Below are positions 32,801-40,869 of a DNA stretch of 64,000 nucleotides, piece after piece (position 1 is the first letter of the stretch; each line of letters starts with the position of its first letter). This DNA is from Alphaproteobacteria bacterium (GTDB lineage: Bacteria; Pseudomonadota; Alphaproteobacteria; Kiloniellales; DSM-21159). The position numbers and the translations under genes are program-made. The DNA is taken from contig JAUILQ010000004.1 of NCBI GenBank assembly GCA_030433005.1, forward strand, positions 1 through 64,000, read 5' to 3'. Below the pieces are notes generated by a model. That model was given only the letters and a program-made list of their open reading frames with translations, searched no databases and had not been told where the DNA came from.

Positions 32801-34066
32801 GTGACCGTCCTGGTCGCCGGCGCCGGGGTGGCGGGGCTGTCCCTCGGCCTGACCCTGCACCAGCTCGGCGTTCCCTTCCGGGTGTTCGAAACCGCCGCGT
32901 CGCTCCGGCCGCTCGGCGTCGGCATAAACCTGCAGCCGAACGCCGTGCGCGAACTGTTCGACCTGGGCCTGGAGCACGCGCTCGAGCGGGTCGGCATCCG
33001 CACCCGCGACTACGGCTTCTACACCCGCACGGGCCTGGAGATCTGGACCGAGCCGCGGGGTCTCGAAGCCGGCTACCGCTGGCCCCAGTACTCGGTGCAT
33101 CGCGGCCGCTTGCAGATGGCGCTCTACGAGGCGCTGGTGCGGCGCGCCGGGCCCGGCTGCGTGGTCTCGGGCGCGCGCGTCGCCGGCTTCGAGAACCGGC
33201 CGGGCGGCGCCGCGCTGACGCTCGAGACCGCGGACGGCACGCAGCGCGTCGAGGGGGCCCTGGCGATCGGTGCCGACGGCATTCATTCGGCGATACGGGC
33301 GCAGATGCGGCCGCAGGAAGGACCGCCGATCTGGAACGGCGCGATTCTCTGGCGCGCGACCAGCCAGGCCCCGCCCTTCAAGAGCGGCGCGTCGATGATC
33401 CTGGCCGGCCACGACAGCCAGCGCATCGTCGCCTATCCCATCAGCCGGCCGGATCCGCACAGCGGGCTGGCGACGATCAACTGGATCGCCGAGCGCAGCG
33501 TCGATCCCGCGGCCGGATGGCGCCGGGAGGACTGGAACCGCCGCGCGGCGCCGGAGGACTTCCTGCCCTTCTTCGAGGACTGGGTCTTCGACTGGCTGGA
33601 CGTGCCTGGCCTGATGCGCGACGCCGAGCAGGTCTTCGAGTATCCCATGGTCGACCGGGACCCGATCGAGCGCTGGACCGACGGGCGCGTGACCCTGATG
33701 GGCGACGCCGCGCATCCGACCTATCCGGTCGGCTCCAACGGCGCCAGCCAGGCCGTCGTCGACGCCCGCATGCTGGGCCGCGCCCTGCTGGAGCACGGCG
33801 TCGGCCCCGAGGCCCTCGAGGCCTACGAGGCCGCCGTGCGGCCCCAGACGGACCGCATCGTCCGGACCAACCGGGGCAGCGGCCCCGACGCCATCATGCA
33901 GCTCGTCGAGGACCGCTGCGGCGGCGTCTTCGCCCGGATCGAGCAGGTCGTGTCGCGCGCCGAGCTCGCCGCCCATGCGGAACGCTACAAGCGGATCGCC
34001 GGCTTCTCGGTGCAGGAGCTCAACGCGCGCCAGCCGCTGATCCCTCCGGGAGCGCGGGTCGCGTGA
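32801..34066 (+). CDS. FAD-dependent monooxygenase (PhzS / salicylate hydroxylase-like)
   Basis: A 421-residue single-component flavoprotein hydroxylase: Rossmann GAGVAGLSLGLTLHQLG at 7-23, a DG motif GADGIHS near 164, and the GD motif with ribityl-binding loop, LMGDAAHPTYPVGSNGASQAVVDAR, near 300-325. The GSNGASQAVVDARML stretch is close to PhzS, which hydroxylates a phenazine carboxylate, and to salicylate hydroxylases. It should use NAD(P)H and oxygen to hydroxylate an aromatic ring. Placed between dctP and dctQ, and overlapping dctQ by GTGA, it probably acts on the compound the transporter imports. The substrate remains unidentified. Confidence 0.87.
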   Translation: MTVLVAGAGVAGLSLGLTLHQLGVPFRVFETAASLRPLGVGINLQPNAVRELFDLGLEHALERVGIRTRDYGFYTRTGLEIWTEPRGLEAGYRWPQYSVHRGRLQMALYEALVRRAGPGCVVSGARVAGFENRPGGAALTLETADGTQRVEGALAIGADGIHSAIRAQMRPQEGPPIWNGAILWRATSQAPPFKSGASMILAGHDSQRIVAYPISRPDPHSGLATINWIAERSVDPAAGWRREDWNRRAAPEDFLPFFEDWVFDWLDVPGLMRDAEQVFEYPMVDRDPIERWTDGRVTLMGDAAHPTYPVGSNGASQAVVDARMLGRALLEHGVGPEALEAYEAAVRPQTDRIVRTNRGSGPDAIMQLVEDRCGGVFARIEQVVSRAELAAHAERYKRIAGFSVQELNARQPLIPPGARVA

Positions 34067-34617
34067 GGACGGCGGTCGAACGGCTCGCCGCCTGGACCGC
34101 CCTGGCCGGCGGGCTGGTGCTGCTCGCGCTGGTCGCGATGGTCTGCATCAGCATCGCCGGGCGGGCCCTGACCGGGCTCGGCCTGAGGCCGATCCCCGGC
34201 GACTACGAGCTCGTCGAGGTCGGCATCGGCTTCGCCGTCTTCGCGGCCCTGCCCTGGTGCCATCTCAAGCGGGCTCACGCCGCGGTCGACCTGCTGGCAC
34301 CGGCCCTGGGCGCCCGGACCAACCGGGTGATCGACGCGCTGATCGACCTCCTGGTCCTGGCCATCGCCCTGCTGATCGCCTGGCGGCTGGCGCTCGGCAT
34401 GCTGGACAAGAAGAGCTACCTCGAGACCACCCTGATCCTCGGCTTCGAGACCTGGCTGGGCTACGCCTTCGCGCTGGCCGGCGCGACCGTCTTCTGCATC
34501 GTAGCGCTCTGGCGGGCCGCCGAGAGCCTGCTCGGGCGGACGGCGGACCGCGGTGCGGGGGGAGGCCCCGGTAGCGGAGGACGCGGCGCCGCAGACCGCG
34601 CCGGAGGCGGCGCGTGA
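34063..34617 (+). CDS. dctQ: TRAP transporter small permease (DctQ family)
   Basis: A 184-residue protein with four membrane helices: LAAWTALAGGLVLLALVAMV, VEVGIGFAVFAALPWC, ALIDLLVLAIALLIAWRL and WLGYAFALAGATVFCIVALW. This is the DctQ plan, with the usual HLKRAHAAVDLL loop. It joins DctM in the inner membrane. The GTG overlaps the monooxygenase stop, and its own stop overlaps the GTG of dctM. The C-terminal 25 residues are Gly/Arg-rich and low in complexity. Confidence 0.9.
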   Translation: MRTAVERLAAWTALAGGLVLLALVAMVCISIAGRALTGLGLRPIPGDYELVEVGIGFAVFAALPWCHLKRAHAAVDLLAPALGARTNRVIDALIDLLVLAIALLIAWRLALGMLDKKSYLETTLILGFETWLGYAFALAGATVFCIVALWRAAESLLGRTADRGAGGGPGSGGRGAADRAGGGA

Positions 34618-35936
34618 GCCCTCTGGAGATCGGTCTCTGGTCGTTTCCGGTGCTGCTCGGACTGATCTTCCTCAGGGTCCCGATCGGCGTCGCCATGTTC
34701 GCCGTCGGCCTGGGCGGCAGCACGCTGCTGAACGGCAGCCCGCTGATGATGCTGGTCCAGCTCAAGCACCTGCCCTACGGCACCTTCTCGAGCTATTCCT
34801 TCTCGATCATTCCGCTGTTCCTGCTGATGGGGCAGTTCGCCTCGGTGGGCGGGCTGTCGCGGTCGCTGTTCGAGACCGCCGAGGCCTGGCTGGGCCACCG
34901 TCCCGGCGGCGTCGCGATGGCGGCCGTCGGCGCCTGCGCCGGCTTCGGCGCGATCTGCGGCTCCTCCCTGGCGACCGCCGCCACGATGGGCCAGGTGGCG
35001 CTGCCCGAGCTCAGGCGCTTCGGCTGCACGGGCGCCCTCGCGACCGGGGCGCTCGCCGCCGGCGGCACGCTCGGCATCCTGATCCCGCCCTCGGTGATCC
35101 TGGTGATCTACGCCATCCTCACCGAGCAGAACATCGCCAAGCTCTTCAGTGCCGCCCTGGTGCCGGGGCTCCTGGCCGCAGCGGCCTACATCCTGGCCAT
35201 CGCGGTCCTGGCCCGGCTCGGCCGCGGGGCCGGGCGGCCGACGGCCCGGCTCGGCTACCGCGAGCGGCTGCGGCGGCTGGTCCGGACCTGGCCGGTGCTC
35301 GCGATCTTCGTTTCGGTCATCGGCGGCATCTACCTGGGAATCTTCACGCCGACCGAAGCCGCCGCCGTCGGCGCGGCCGGCACCGGCCTGGTGGCCCTGG
35401 CCAACGGCCGGCTGGATCGCGCCAGCCTGCGCGCCTGCCTGCTGTCGACCATGTCCTCGACCGGCATGATCTTCGTGATCATCCTCGGCGCCGCCGTCTT
35501 CAACAGCTTCCTCGCGACGACCCGGCTGCCCCAGGAACTCGCCACCTTCGTCGCCGTCCAGGCCCTGGACCCCTGGCTGGTGCTGGCCCTGGTGCTCGGG
35601 CTCTACCTGCTGTTCGGCTGCGTCATGGACAGCCTGTCCATGGTGCTGCTGACCGTGCCGATCCTCTTTCCGGCGATGAGCGCGCTCGACTACGGGCTGA
35701 CGCCCGAGGAGTTCGCGCTCTGGTTCGGGGTGCTGGTGCTGGTCGTCGTGGAGGTCGGGCTGATCACCCCGCCGGTCGGGCTCAACCTCTTCGTCATCAA
35801 CTCGATGGCGGGCGACGTGCCGATCCGCGACACCTTCCGCGGCGTCCTGCCGTTCGTCGCGACCGACCTGCTGCGCGTCGCGCTGCTGGTGCTCTTCCCG
35901 TCGCTGTCGCTGGGACTGGTCTGGCTGCTCTACTGA
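34614..35936 (+). CDS. dctM: TRAP transporter large permease (DctM family)
   Basis: A 440-residue inner-membrane protein with about twelve helices and DctM landmarks: LRVPIGVAMFAVG near residue 20, LFLLMGQFASVGG near 70, FGAICGSSLATAATMGQVALPELRR near 105-130, GGTLGILIPPSVILVIYA near 145, and a C-terminal MVLLTVPILFPA plus EVGLITPPVGLNLFV. It carries the substrate with Na+ by an elevator mechanism in complex with DctQ. It is the last gene of the dctP-monooxygenase-dctQ-dctM operon. No terminator with a T-run is visible after it. Confidence 0.94.
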   Translation: MSPLEIGLWSFPVLLGLIFLRVPIGVAMFAVGLGGSTLLNGSPLMMLVQLKHLPYGTFSSYSFSIIPLFLLMGQFASVGGLSRSLFETAEAWLGHRPGGVAMAAVGACAGFGAICGSSLATAATMGQVALPELRRFGCTGALATGALAAGGTLGILIPPSVILVIYAILTEQNIAKLFSAALVPGLLAAAAYILAIAVLARLGRGAGRPTARLGYRERLRRLVRTWPVLAIFVSVIGGIYLGIFTPTEAAAVGAAGTGLVALANGRLDRASLRACLLSTMSSTGMIFVIILGAAVFNSFLATTRLPQELATFVAVQALDPWLVLALVLGLYLLFGCVMDSLSMVLLTVPILFPAMSALDYGLTPEEFALWFGVLVLVVVEVGLITPPVGLNLFVINSMAGDVPIRDTFRGVLPFVATDLLRVALLVLFPSLSLGLVWLLY

Positions 35937-36000
35937 GCCGCGGACCCGGGCATCACGGGGCCCGGCGTCGGGAACAGAGCCTGAGGAACGGAGAGGAAAA

Positions 36001-36077
36001 TGGCGCGCCCGGGAAGATTCGAACTCCCAACCTTCTGATCCGTAGTCAGATGCTCTATCCAGTTGAGCTACGGGCGC
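36001..36077 (-). tRNA. tRNA-Arg (anticodon ACG)
   Basis: The minus strand folds into a full cloverleaf: acceptor stem GCGCCCG/CGGGCGC, D-loop with AACTGGATA, anticodon stem TCTGA/TCAGA with loop CTACGGA (ACG at 36043-36041), T-arm with TTCGAAT, discriminator G and an encoded CCA. A34 is expected to become inosine and to read CGU, CGC and CGA, the main arginine codons in this GC-rich genome. Confidence 0.97.
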
Positions 36078-36440
36078 TTCGCCAGAAGTCACGGGCCCTG
36101 CCGGGCGCCGCGAGGGCGTGTGTCTAGCAAAAGCCCGAGGGCTAGGCAAGCGCTCTTGACGCGGCGCGTGCGAGCGGCCGCGGTGGCGCCGCGCGACGCT
36201 GACCGGGCGCTTGAAGAGCGCGCCCCGAAGCCCTTGAGTCGGCGGGAAACTGCTCGCCGGCCCCAGGGAAATGCGCCTTGTCGCGACTCCCGTCATTCGT
36301 TAGTCTCGGCCGAGCGATAGGCAGCCCGACTCCGGCGCCTTCGCGCGGCCTGCAGCAGAGGCGCCCGGCGGCGACGCCCGGACCGGGCGGCCGCGGGACG
36401 CGGGGGGCGGTCGTCGGGCGGTTCGGGGCGGAAGGAACAT
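36078..36440. other. Intergenic region, tRNA-Arg to lipoprotein
   Basis: 363 bases without a supportable gene. The tRNA promoter must lie here on the minus strand. A poor candidate is TTGCCT (36149-36144) with GCTAGA (36128-36123), spacing 15. GAAGGA at 36431-36436 is the ribosome site for the lipoprotein gene. I see no other structure beyond GC-rich sequence. Confidence 0.5.
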
Positions 36441-37532
36441 ATGAACGGTCTTAGCCGCGTCCTTTCATTGGGCATGCTTCTGGCGCTCGGCGCCTGTTCC
36501 TTCGGGCAAGAGGCCGTGGGTCCTTCCCTGTTCGGCGACAGCGGGCGCAGCTACGGCAGCGACAATCCCCTGGCGCTCGGCACCGGCACCTTCGTGCCGC
36601 GCGGCGTGACGCCCGGGCGCTCGACCGGCACCGCCGTCGGCGACCGGGTCGACGAGCTGCGCGACCAGCTCGAGGACCTGCAGGACCAGATCATCGCCGA
36701 GAACAACGAGCTGCAGACCCTGCGCGCCCAGGCCCGCAACTCGGCCGCCGCCTACCACGAGCTCAAGGGCCGCATGAACACCAAGCTCACGGTCGGCACC
36801 ACGCCGGGCAACCCGGAGCTGGTCGAGCAGTGGCGCGCCGCGCAGTCCGAGCTCTCGCAGGTCGACGCCTCGATCAACGAGATGAACCAGCTGGCCGGCG
36901 AGGTCGATTCCTCGGCCACCCTCGGCGCCTACCTGCTGCAGGCGATCCCGGCGACCTTCCGGATCTCCGGCGCGGTCGACGAGGACCACCGCCAGCTCGA
37001 GATCCTGGAGGACGAGACGAACCAGACGGTGGTGCTGGTCGACCGACTGGAGAGCGAGCTGACCGAGGACATCGCCCGCCAGAGCGCCTACCTCTCGACC
37101 GAGCGCGCCAACCTGACGGCGACCTCGGTGGCGATCCGCAACGGCGAGTACGTCGGCGTCAGCCTGGCCAACCGCGCCTACGGCACGCCGGCGCCGCCGC
37201 CGCCGCAGGGCGCCGCGCCCTTTGTCGGCCGGGCCCGGCCGCTGGTCGTGATCCGTTTCGACCAGCCCAACGTCAACTACGAGCCGGCGCTCTTCTCGGC
37301 GGTCAGCGCCGCGCTGGAGCGCAAGCCCAACGCCGGCTTCGACCTGGTCGCCGTGGCGCCGGGCAGCGGCTCGCAGGGCAGCGTCAACCTGGCGACCCAG
37401 ACGGCCCGCCAGAACGCCGAGCGGGTGCTGCGCTCGCTGACCGACATGGGCCTGCCGGCCGACCGCGTGTCGCTGTCGTCGGTGACCAATCCCCCGGCGA
37501 CGGTCGGCGAAGTCCACGTCTACGTGCGCTGA
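36441..37532 (+). CDS. Coiled-coil lipoprotein with OmpA-like C-terminal domain
   Basis: A 363-residue protein with a lipoprotein signal ending in the lipobox LALGAC (Cys19). Residues about 68-105 form a coiled coil (VDELRDQLEDLQDQIIAENNELQTLRAQ as heptads), and further helices run to about 225. A Pro-rich hinge (APPPPQGAAP) follows. The last 110 residues (PLVVIRFDQPNVNYEPALFSAVSAALE...RQNAERVLRSLTDMGLPADRVSL) have the beta-alpha pattern of OmpA-like peptidoglycan-binding domains, though the canonical Asp/Arg pair is unclear. It is probably attached to the outer membrane and spans the periplasm. The function is unknown to me. Confidence 0.75.
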   Translation: MNGLSRVLSLGMLLALGACSFGQEAVGPSLFGDSGRSYGSDNPLALGTGTFVPRGVTPGRSTGTAVGDRVDELRDQLEDLQDQIIAENNELQTLRAQARNSAAAYHELKGRMNTKLTVGTTPGNPELVEQWRAAQSELSQVDASINEMNQLAGEVDSSATLGAYLLQAIPATFRISGAVDEDHRQLEILEDETNQTVVLVDRLESELTEDIARQSAYLSTERANLTATSVAIRNGEYVGVSLANRAYGTPAPPPPQGAAPFVGRARPLVVIRFDQPNVNYEPALFSAVSAALERKPNAGFDLVAVAPGSGSQGSVNLATQTARQNAERVLRSLTDMGLPADRVSLSSVTNPPATVGEVHVYVR

Positions 37533-37536
37533 GCCG

Positions 37537-37863
37537 ATGGCGGCCCCCGACGAGTCCCACTCCGACAAGCCCGCTTCAGACAGGCCCGGGGCGGTCCCGA
37601 CCGTCCAGGTCGACAACGAGCGGACCCGCGTCACCGAGTGGCGCTTCGCGCCTGGCGCGGCGACCGGCTGGCACCGCCACGAGTACGACTACGTCGTGGT
37701 GCCGATGACCCCCGGCCGGCTGCGGCTGATCGACGGCAAGGGCGAGGCCAGCGAGGCCGAGCTGACGCCCGGCGTCTCCTACTTCAAGAAGGCCGGCGTC
37801 GAGCACGACGTGATCAACCCGAACGCCGGCGAGTTCGTCTTCGTCGAGGTCGAGTTCAAGTAG
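37537..37863 (+). CDS. Small cupin-domain protein
   Basis: A 108-residue single-domain cupin. The first metal-binding motif appears as GWHRHEYDYVVVPMTPG (His-x-His...Glu-type) and the second as GVEHDVINPNAGEFVFVEVE. The fold suits metal binding and a small-molecule or sensory role. The enzymatic activity is unknown. It begins four bases after the lipoprotein stop, so both are probably on one transcript, though the functions show no obvious link. Confidence 0.82.
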   Translation: MAAPDESHSDKPASDRPGAVPTVQVDNERTRVTEWRFAPGAATGWHRHEYDYVVVPMTPGRLRLIDGKGEASEAELTPGVSYFKKAGVEHDVINPNAGEFVFVEVEFK

Positions 37864-37891
37864 GGGCGCGGCCGGCGCCCTCGCACCCTTC

Positions 37892-39478
37892 TCAGAAGCC
37901 CGCGACCCCGCCGTCGCTGCGCGGGTCGGTGGCGCCCTCCAGGCGGCCGTCGGGCCACAGGCGGATCGCGCCGGCGTGGCCCATGACCTCGTCGTAGGCG
38001 CCGACCGCCTCGACCTGGTGGCCGGCGGCGGCCAGCGCCTCGAACAGCGCCGGCTCGAAGCGGCTCTCCAGCTTCAGCGTCACCGACTCCGCACCCCAGG
38101 TCCGGCCGAGCAGCCAGCGCGGCCGGCTGACCGCGCGCTGCAGGCCGACGCCGTGCAGCACGTGCCGCGCGAAGACCGCGGCCTGGGTCTGCGGCTGGCC
38201 CTCGCCGCCCATGCAGCCGTAGACCAGGGTCGAGCCGTCGGCGAGACGCGCCAGCGCCGGGTTCAGGGTGTGGAACGGCCGCCGGCCCGGCGCCAGGCTG
38301 CGCGGCGTGCCGGGCGCCAGCTGGAAGGCGGCGCCGCGGTTCTGCCAGACCAGCCCGAGCTCGGCCAGGGTGACGCCGGAGCCGAACTCCCAGTAGAGGC
38401 TCTGGATGAAGCTGACGGCGCGCCCTTCGCCGTCGATCGCGCCCATCCAGATGGTGTCGCCCTCGGCCGGGTCGCGCGGCGGCCAGGGCGCCGCGCGGCG
38501 CAGGTCGATGCGGTCCGCCGCGGCGTCGAGCAGCGCGCCGGCGAGCTGGTCGGCGGCCGGCTCGGTCATGGCGTCCGGGTCGCCGACGATGCGGTCGCGC
38601 ACGCGGAAGGCCTGCTTGGTCGCCTCGACCAGGCGGTGCAGGAAGTCGAAGCCCTCCGGCTGCTCCGCGGCGATCCGCTCGTAGAGCGCCAGGATGGTCA
38701 GCGAGGCGAGGCCCTGGGTCGGCGGCGGCAGGTTGTGCAGCCGGCCGGCGGCCAGCTCGACGCTCAGCGGCTCGACGCGGCGCGCGCGGTAGCCGGCCAG
38801 GTCCGCGCGGGCGACCGGGCTGCCGGCGGCCTGCAGCCCGGCGCCGATCGCCTGGCCCAGGTCGCCGCGGTAGAAGTCCTCGAGCCCCGCCTCGGCCAGC
38901 CGCTCCAGCGTCGCGGCGAGGCCGGGCTGGGCGAGGCGCGCGCCCGGCGCCGGCGGCCGGCCCTCGACCAGGTAGGTCTCGGCGAAGCCCGGCTGGCCGT
39001 GCAGCTCGTCGAGCTTGCCCAGCGTCAGGCGGGCCTGGCTCTCGCTGACTGCGATGCCTTCGCGGGCGTGCCAGGTCGCCTCCTCGAGCAGCCGCGCCAG
39101 GGGCAGCCGGCCGCCCCAGCCGGCCGAGAGCTCCAGCGCCGTGCGCCAGCCGTCGACGGCGCCGGCGACCGTGTTGGCGGCGAGCGGGCCGCGCGTCGGA
39201 ATCGCCTCCTGGCCGGCGTAGAGCTCGGGCGTTGCCGCCGCCGCAGCGGTGCCGCAGGCCTCGATGGCGACCGGCGCCTCGCCCGGCTCGGAGATCAGCC
39301 AGAAGCCGTCGCCGCCGAGGCCGTTCATATGCGGATAGACGACGGCGATGGTCGAGGCCATGGCGACCATCGCCTCGACCGCGTTGCCGCCGTCGCGCAG
39401 CACCGACAGGCCGGCCTGCGACGCCAGGTGGTGCGGCGCGGTGGTCATGCCGCGATAGGCGGTCAGGCTCTGGAGCAT
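37892..39478 (-). CDS. Gamma-glutamyltransferase family protein, no signal peptide
   Basis: A 528-residue Ntn-hydrolase precursor. The large subunit has TTAPHHLASQAGLSVLRDGGNAVEA at 12-36 and HMNGLGGDGFW at 50-60. The expected autocleavage site is just before Thr342 (EGDTIWMGAIDGEGRAVSFIQS), and the small subunit ends with RSDGGVAGF. No signal peptide is present, unlike the paralogue at 44259. Such proteins cleave gamma-glutamyl bonds of glutathione or act as acylases on related amides. The ATG at 39478 is selected because MLQSLTAYRGM begins the conserved domain. An extension to 39547 lacks support. Confidence 0.87.
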   Translation of the reverse strand: MLQSLTAYRGMTTAPHHLASQAGLSVLRDGGNAVEAMVAMASTIAVVYPHMNGLGGDGFWLISEPGEAPVAIEACGTAAAAATPELYAGQEAIPTRGPLAANTVAGAVDGWRTALELSAGWGGRLPLARLLEEATWHAREGIAVSESQARLTLGKLDELHGQPGFAETYLVEGRPPAPGARLAQPGLAATLERLAEAGLEDFYRGDLGQAIGAGLQAAGSPVARADLAGYRARRVEPLSVELAAGRLHNLPPPTQGLASLTILALYERIAAEQPEGFDFLHRLVEATKQAFRVRDRIVGDPDAMTEPAADQLAGALLDAAADRIDLRRAAPWPPRDPAEGDTIWMGAIDGEGRAVSFIQSLYWEFGSGVTLAELGLVWQNRGAAFQLAPGTPRSLAPGRRPFHTLNPALARLADGSTLVYGCMGGEGQPQTQAAVFARHVLHGVGLQRAVSRPRWLLGRTWGAESVTLKLESRFEPALFEALAAAGHQVEAVGAYDEVMGHAGAIRLWPDGRLEGATDPRSDGGVAGF

Positions 39479-39576
39479 CCGAATCCTCTGCTGCTGCGTA
39501 GCCGTGCGGGAGGTCACCGGGGACTGGTCGCGGCCCCGGCCGGCCACAGTTTAGGGACAAAGCACGGAGTCCAGCC

Positions 39577-40092
39577 ATGCCCAATCCTGCTTCCAACAGC
39601 CTGCCGTCGGCCGCCGCCGCACCGCGGGACGCCCGCCTGCTCCGCCCGCTCGCCGGCCTCTGCCGCGAGGCGGTGCTGGTCGCCCTGCTCGCCGTCGCGC
39701 TCTTCGTCGCGCCGCTGCCGGCCGCGGCCCAGGACGGCGGCGCCGCCGGGCAGGCGATCCGCGGCGTCATCAGCCAGCAGATGGCCGCCTTCCAGCGCGA
39801 CGACGGCGGCGCGGCCTTCTCCTATGCCTCGCCGGGCATCCGGGCCCGCTTCGGCGACAGCCCGGCGAGCTTCATGGAGATGGTGCGCAGCGGCTATCCC
39901 TCGGTCTACCGGCCGCTCGAGGTCGAGTTCCGCGAGCTCAGCCTGGAGGGCGCGATCGCGATCCAGGAGGTCTACGTCATCGGGCCGGACGGCAGGGCCA
40001 GCCTGGCGCTCTACCGGATGGAGCGGCAGCCCGACGGCAGCTGGCGCATCGACGGCGTGCGCCTGGTCGAGCTGCCCGAGACGATTTCCTGA
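39577..40092 (+). CDS. Exported DUF4864 protein
   Basis: A 171-residue protein with a long signal region (VLVALLAVALFVAPLPAAAQ, cleavage near residue 52), then DUF4864: IRGVISQQMAAFQRDDGGAAFSYASPGIRARFGD, FMEMVRSGYPSVYRP, and a C-terminal half with QEVYVIGPDGRASLALYRMERQPDGSWRIDGV. The fold resembles NTF2-like domains found in secreted proteins. No activity is known to me. It is divergent from the gamma-glutamyltransferase gene. Confidence 0.85.
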   Translation: MPNPASNSLPSAAAAPRDARLLRPLAGLCREAVLVALLAVALFVAPLPAAAQDGGAAGQAIRGVISQQMAAFQRDDGGAAFSYASPGIRARFGDSPASFMEMVRSGYPSVYRPLEVEFRELSLEGAIAIQEVYVIGPDGRASLALYRMERQPDGSWRIDGVRLVELPETIS

Positions 40093-40179
40093 GGCGTCGC
40101 GGCGCCGGCGCCCCTTGCGCCGCTTGCGGCCGGCCGCCGGCTTGGCTAAGCCCTCGGGCGAAGCAAGCGCGAGGGCCCG

Positions 40180-40653
40180 ATGACCGACCACCCCTTCACC
40201 AAGACCTTCCCCGTCTCCTGGTGGGAGCTGCACCGCGATTCCCGGGCGCTCGCCTGGCGGCTGATGGAGCAGGGCCCCTTCGAGGGCGTCGTCGCGATCA
40301 CCCGCGGCGGCATGGTGCCGGCGGCGGTGGTCGCCCGCGAGCTGGAGATCCGGACGATCGACACGGTCTGCATCGCCAGCTACGACGACAAGAGCCAGGG
40401 CGCGCTCAGGGTCCTGAAGGGCGTGCCGGGCGACGGCACGGGCATGGTCGTGGTCGACGACCTGGTCGACACCGGCAAGACCTACCGCAAGGTCCGCGAG
40501 CTGCTGCCCAAGGCGCACTTCGCCACGGTCTACGCCAAGCCGGCCGGCCGCCCGCTGGTCGACTCCTTCGTCACCGAGGTCAGCCAGGACACCTGGATCC
40601 TGTTCCCCTGGGACGCCGAGATGCAGGAGGTCGCGCCGCTGGCCCGGCGGTAG
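40180..40653 (+). CDS. gpt: Xanthine (guanine) phosphoribosyltransferase
   Basis: A 157-residue type I phosphoribosyltransferase. The PRPP-binding motif [18 protein letters not shown] is at about residues 90-107, [18 protein letters not shown] near 42-60, and a C-terminal FPWDAEMQE gives the purine-binding hood typical of bacterial Gpt. It salvages xanthine and guanine by adding ribose phosphate. Length and motifs match E. coli Gpt throughout. It converges on panC across 216 bases. Confidence 0.93.
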   Translation: MTDHPFTKTFPVSWWELHRDSRALAWRLMEQGPFEGVVAITRGGMVPAAVVARELEIRTIDTVCIASYDDKSQGALRVLKGVPGDGTGMVVVDDLVDTGKTYRKVRELLPKAHFATVYAKPAGRPLVDSFVTEVSQDTWILFPWDAEMQEVAPLARR

Positions 40654-40777
40654 GGGCGGCGCGAGGCGAGAGCGGCGGCTGCTCGCCCTTGATCCTCGCG
40701 CGGGCGCAAGGCTTCCCGTGGGACGGGGTCGACGTGGCGGAAGCGCCCTTGCACCAAGCGCTTGCATGGTTCGACAA

Positions 40778-40828
40778 GTGTCCAGCCTGGAGACATGGTG
40801 GACAGGTGTCCGGCGACATGGTGGACAC
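40778..40828. repeat. Tandem TGTCCACCATGTCKCC repeats, possible insertion-sequence end remnant
   Basis: Read on the minus strand, TGTCCACCATGTCGCC and TGTCCACCATGTCTCC occur about 24 bases apart, each closed by an inverted GGACA. They lie in the gpt-panC gap. Arrays of such TGTCCACC units are familiar from ends of DDE-type insertion sequences. No transposase fragment is visible. Confidence 0.5.
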
Positions 40829-40869
40829 TCAGGCATCGGTTTCTCGCGGCAGGTCTCAGCCCCCTGCGC

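Noticed and set aside
35937-36000. Terminator after dctM
   Set aside because: A six-base inverted repeat (CCGGGC...GCCCGG, 35946-35965) is present, but the stem is short, the loop is eight bases and there is no T-run, so it is not called.
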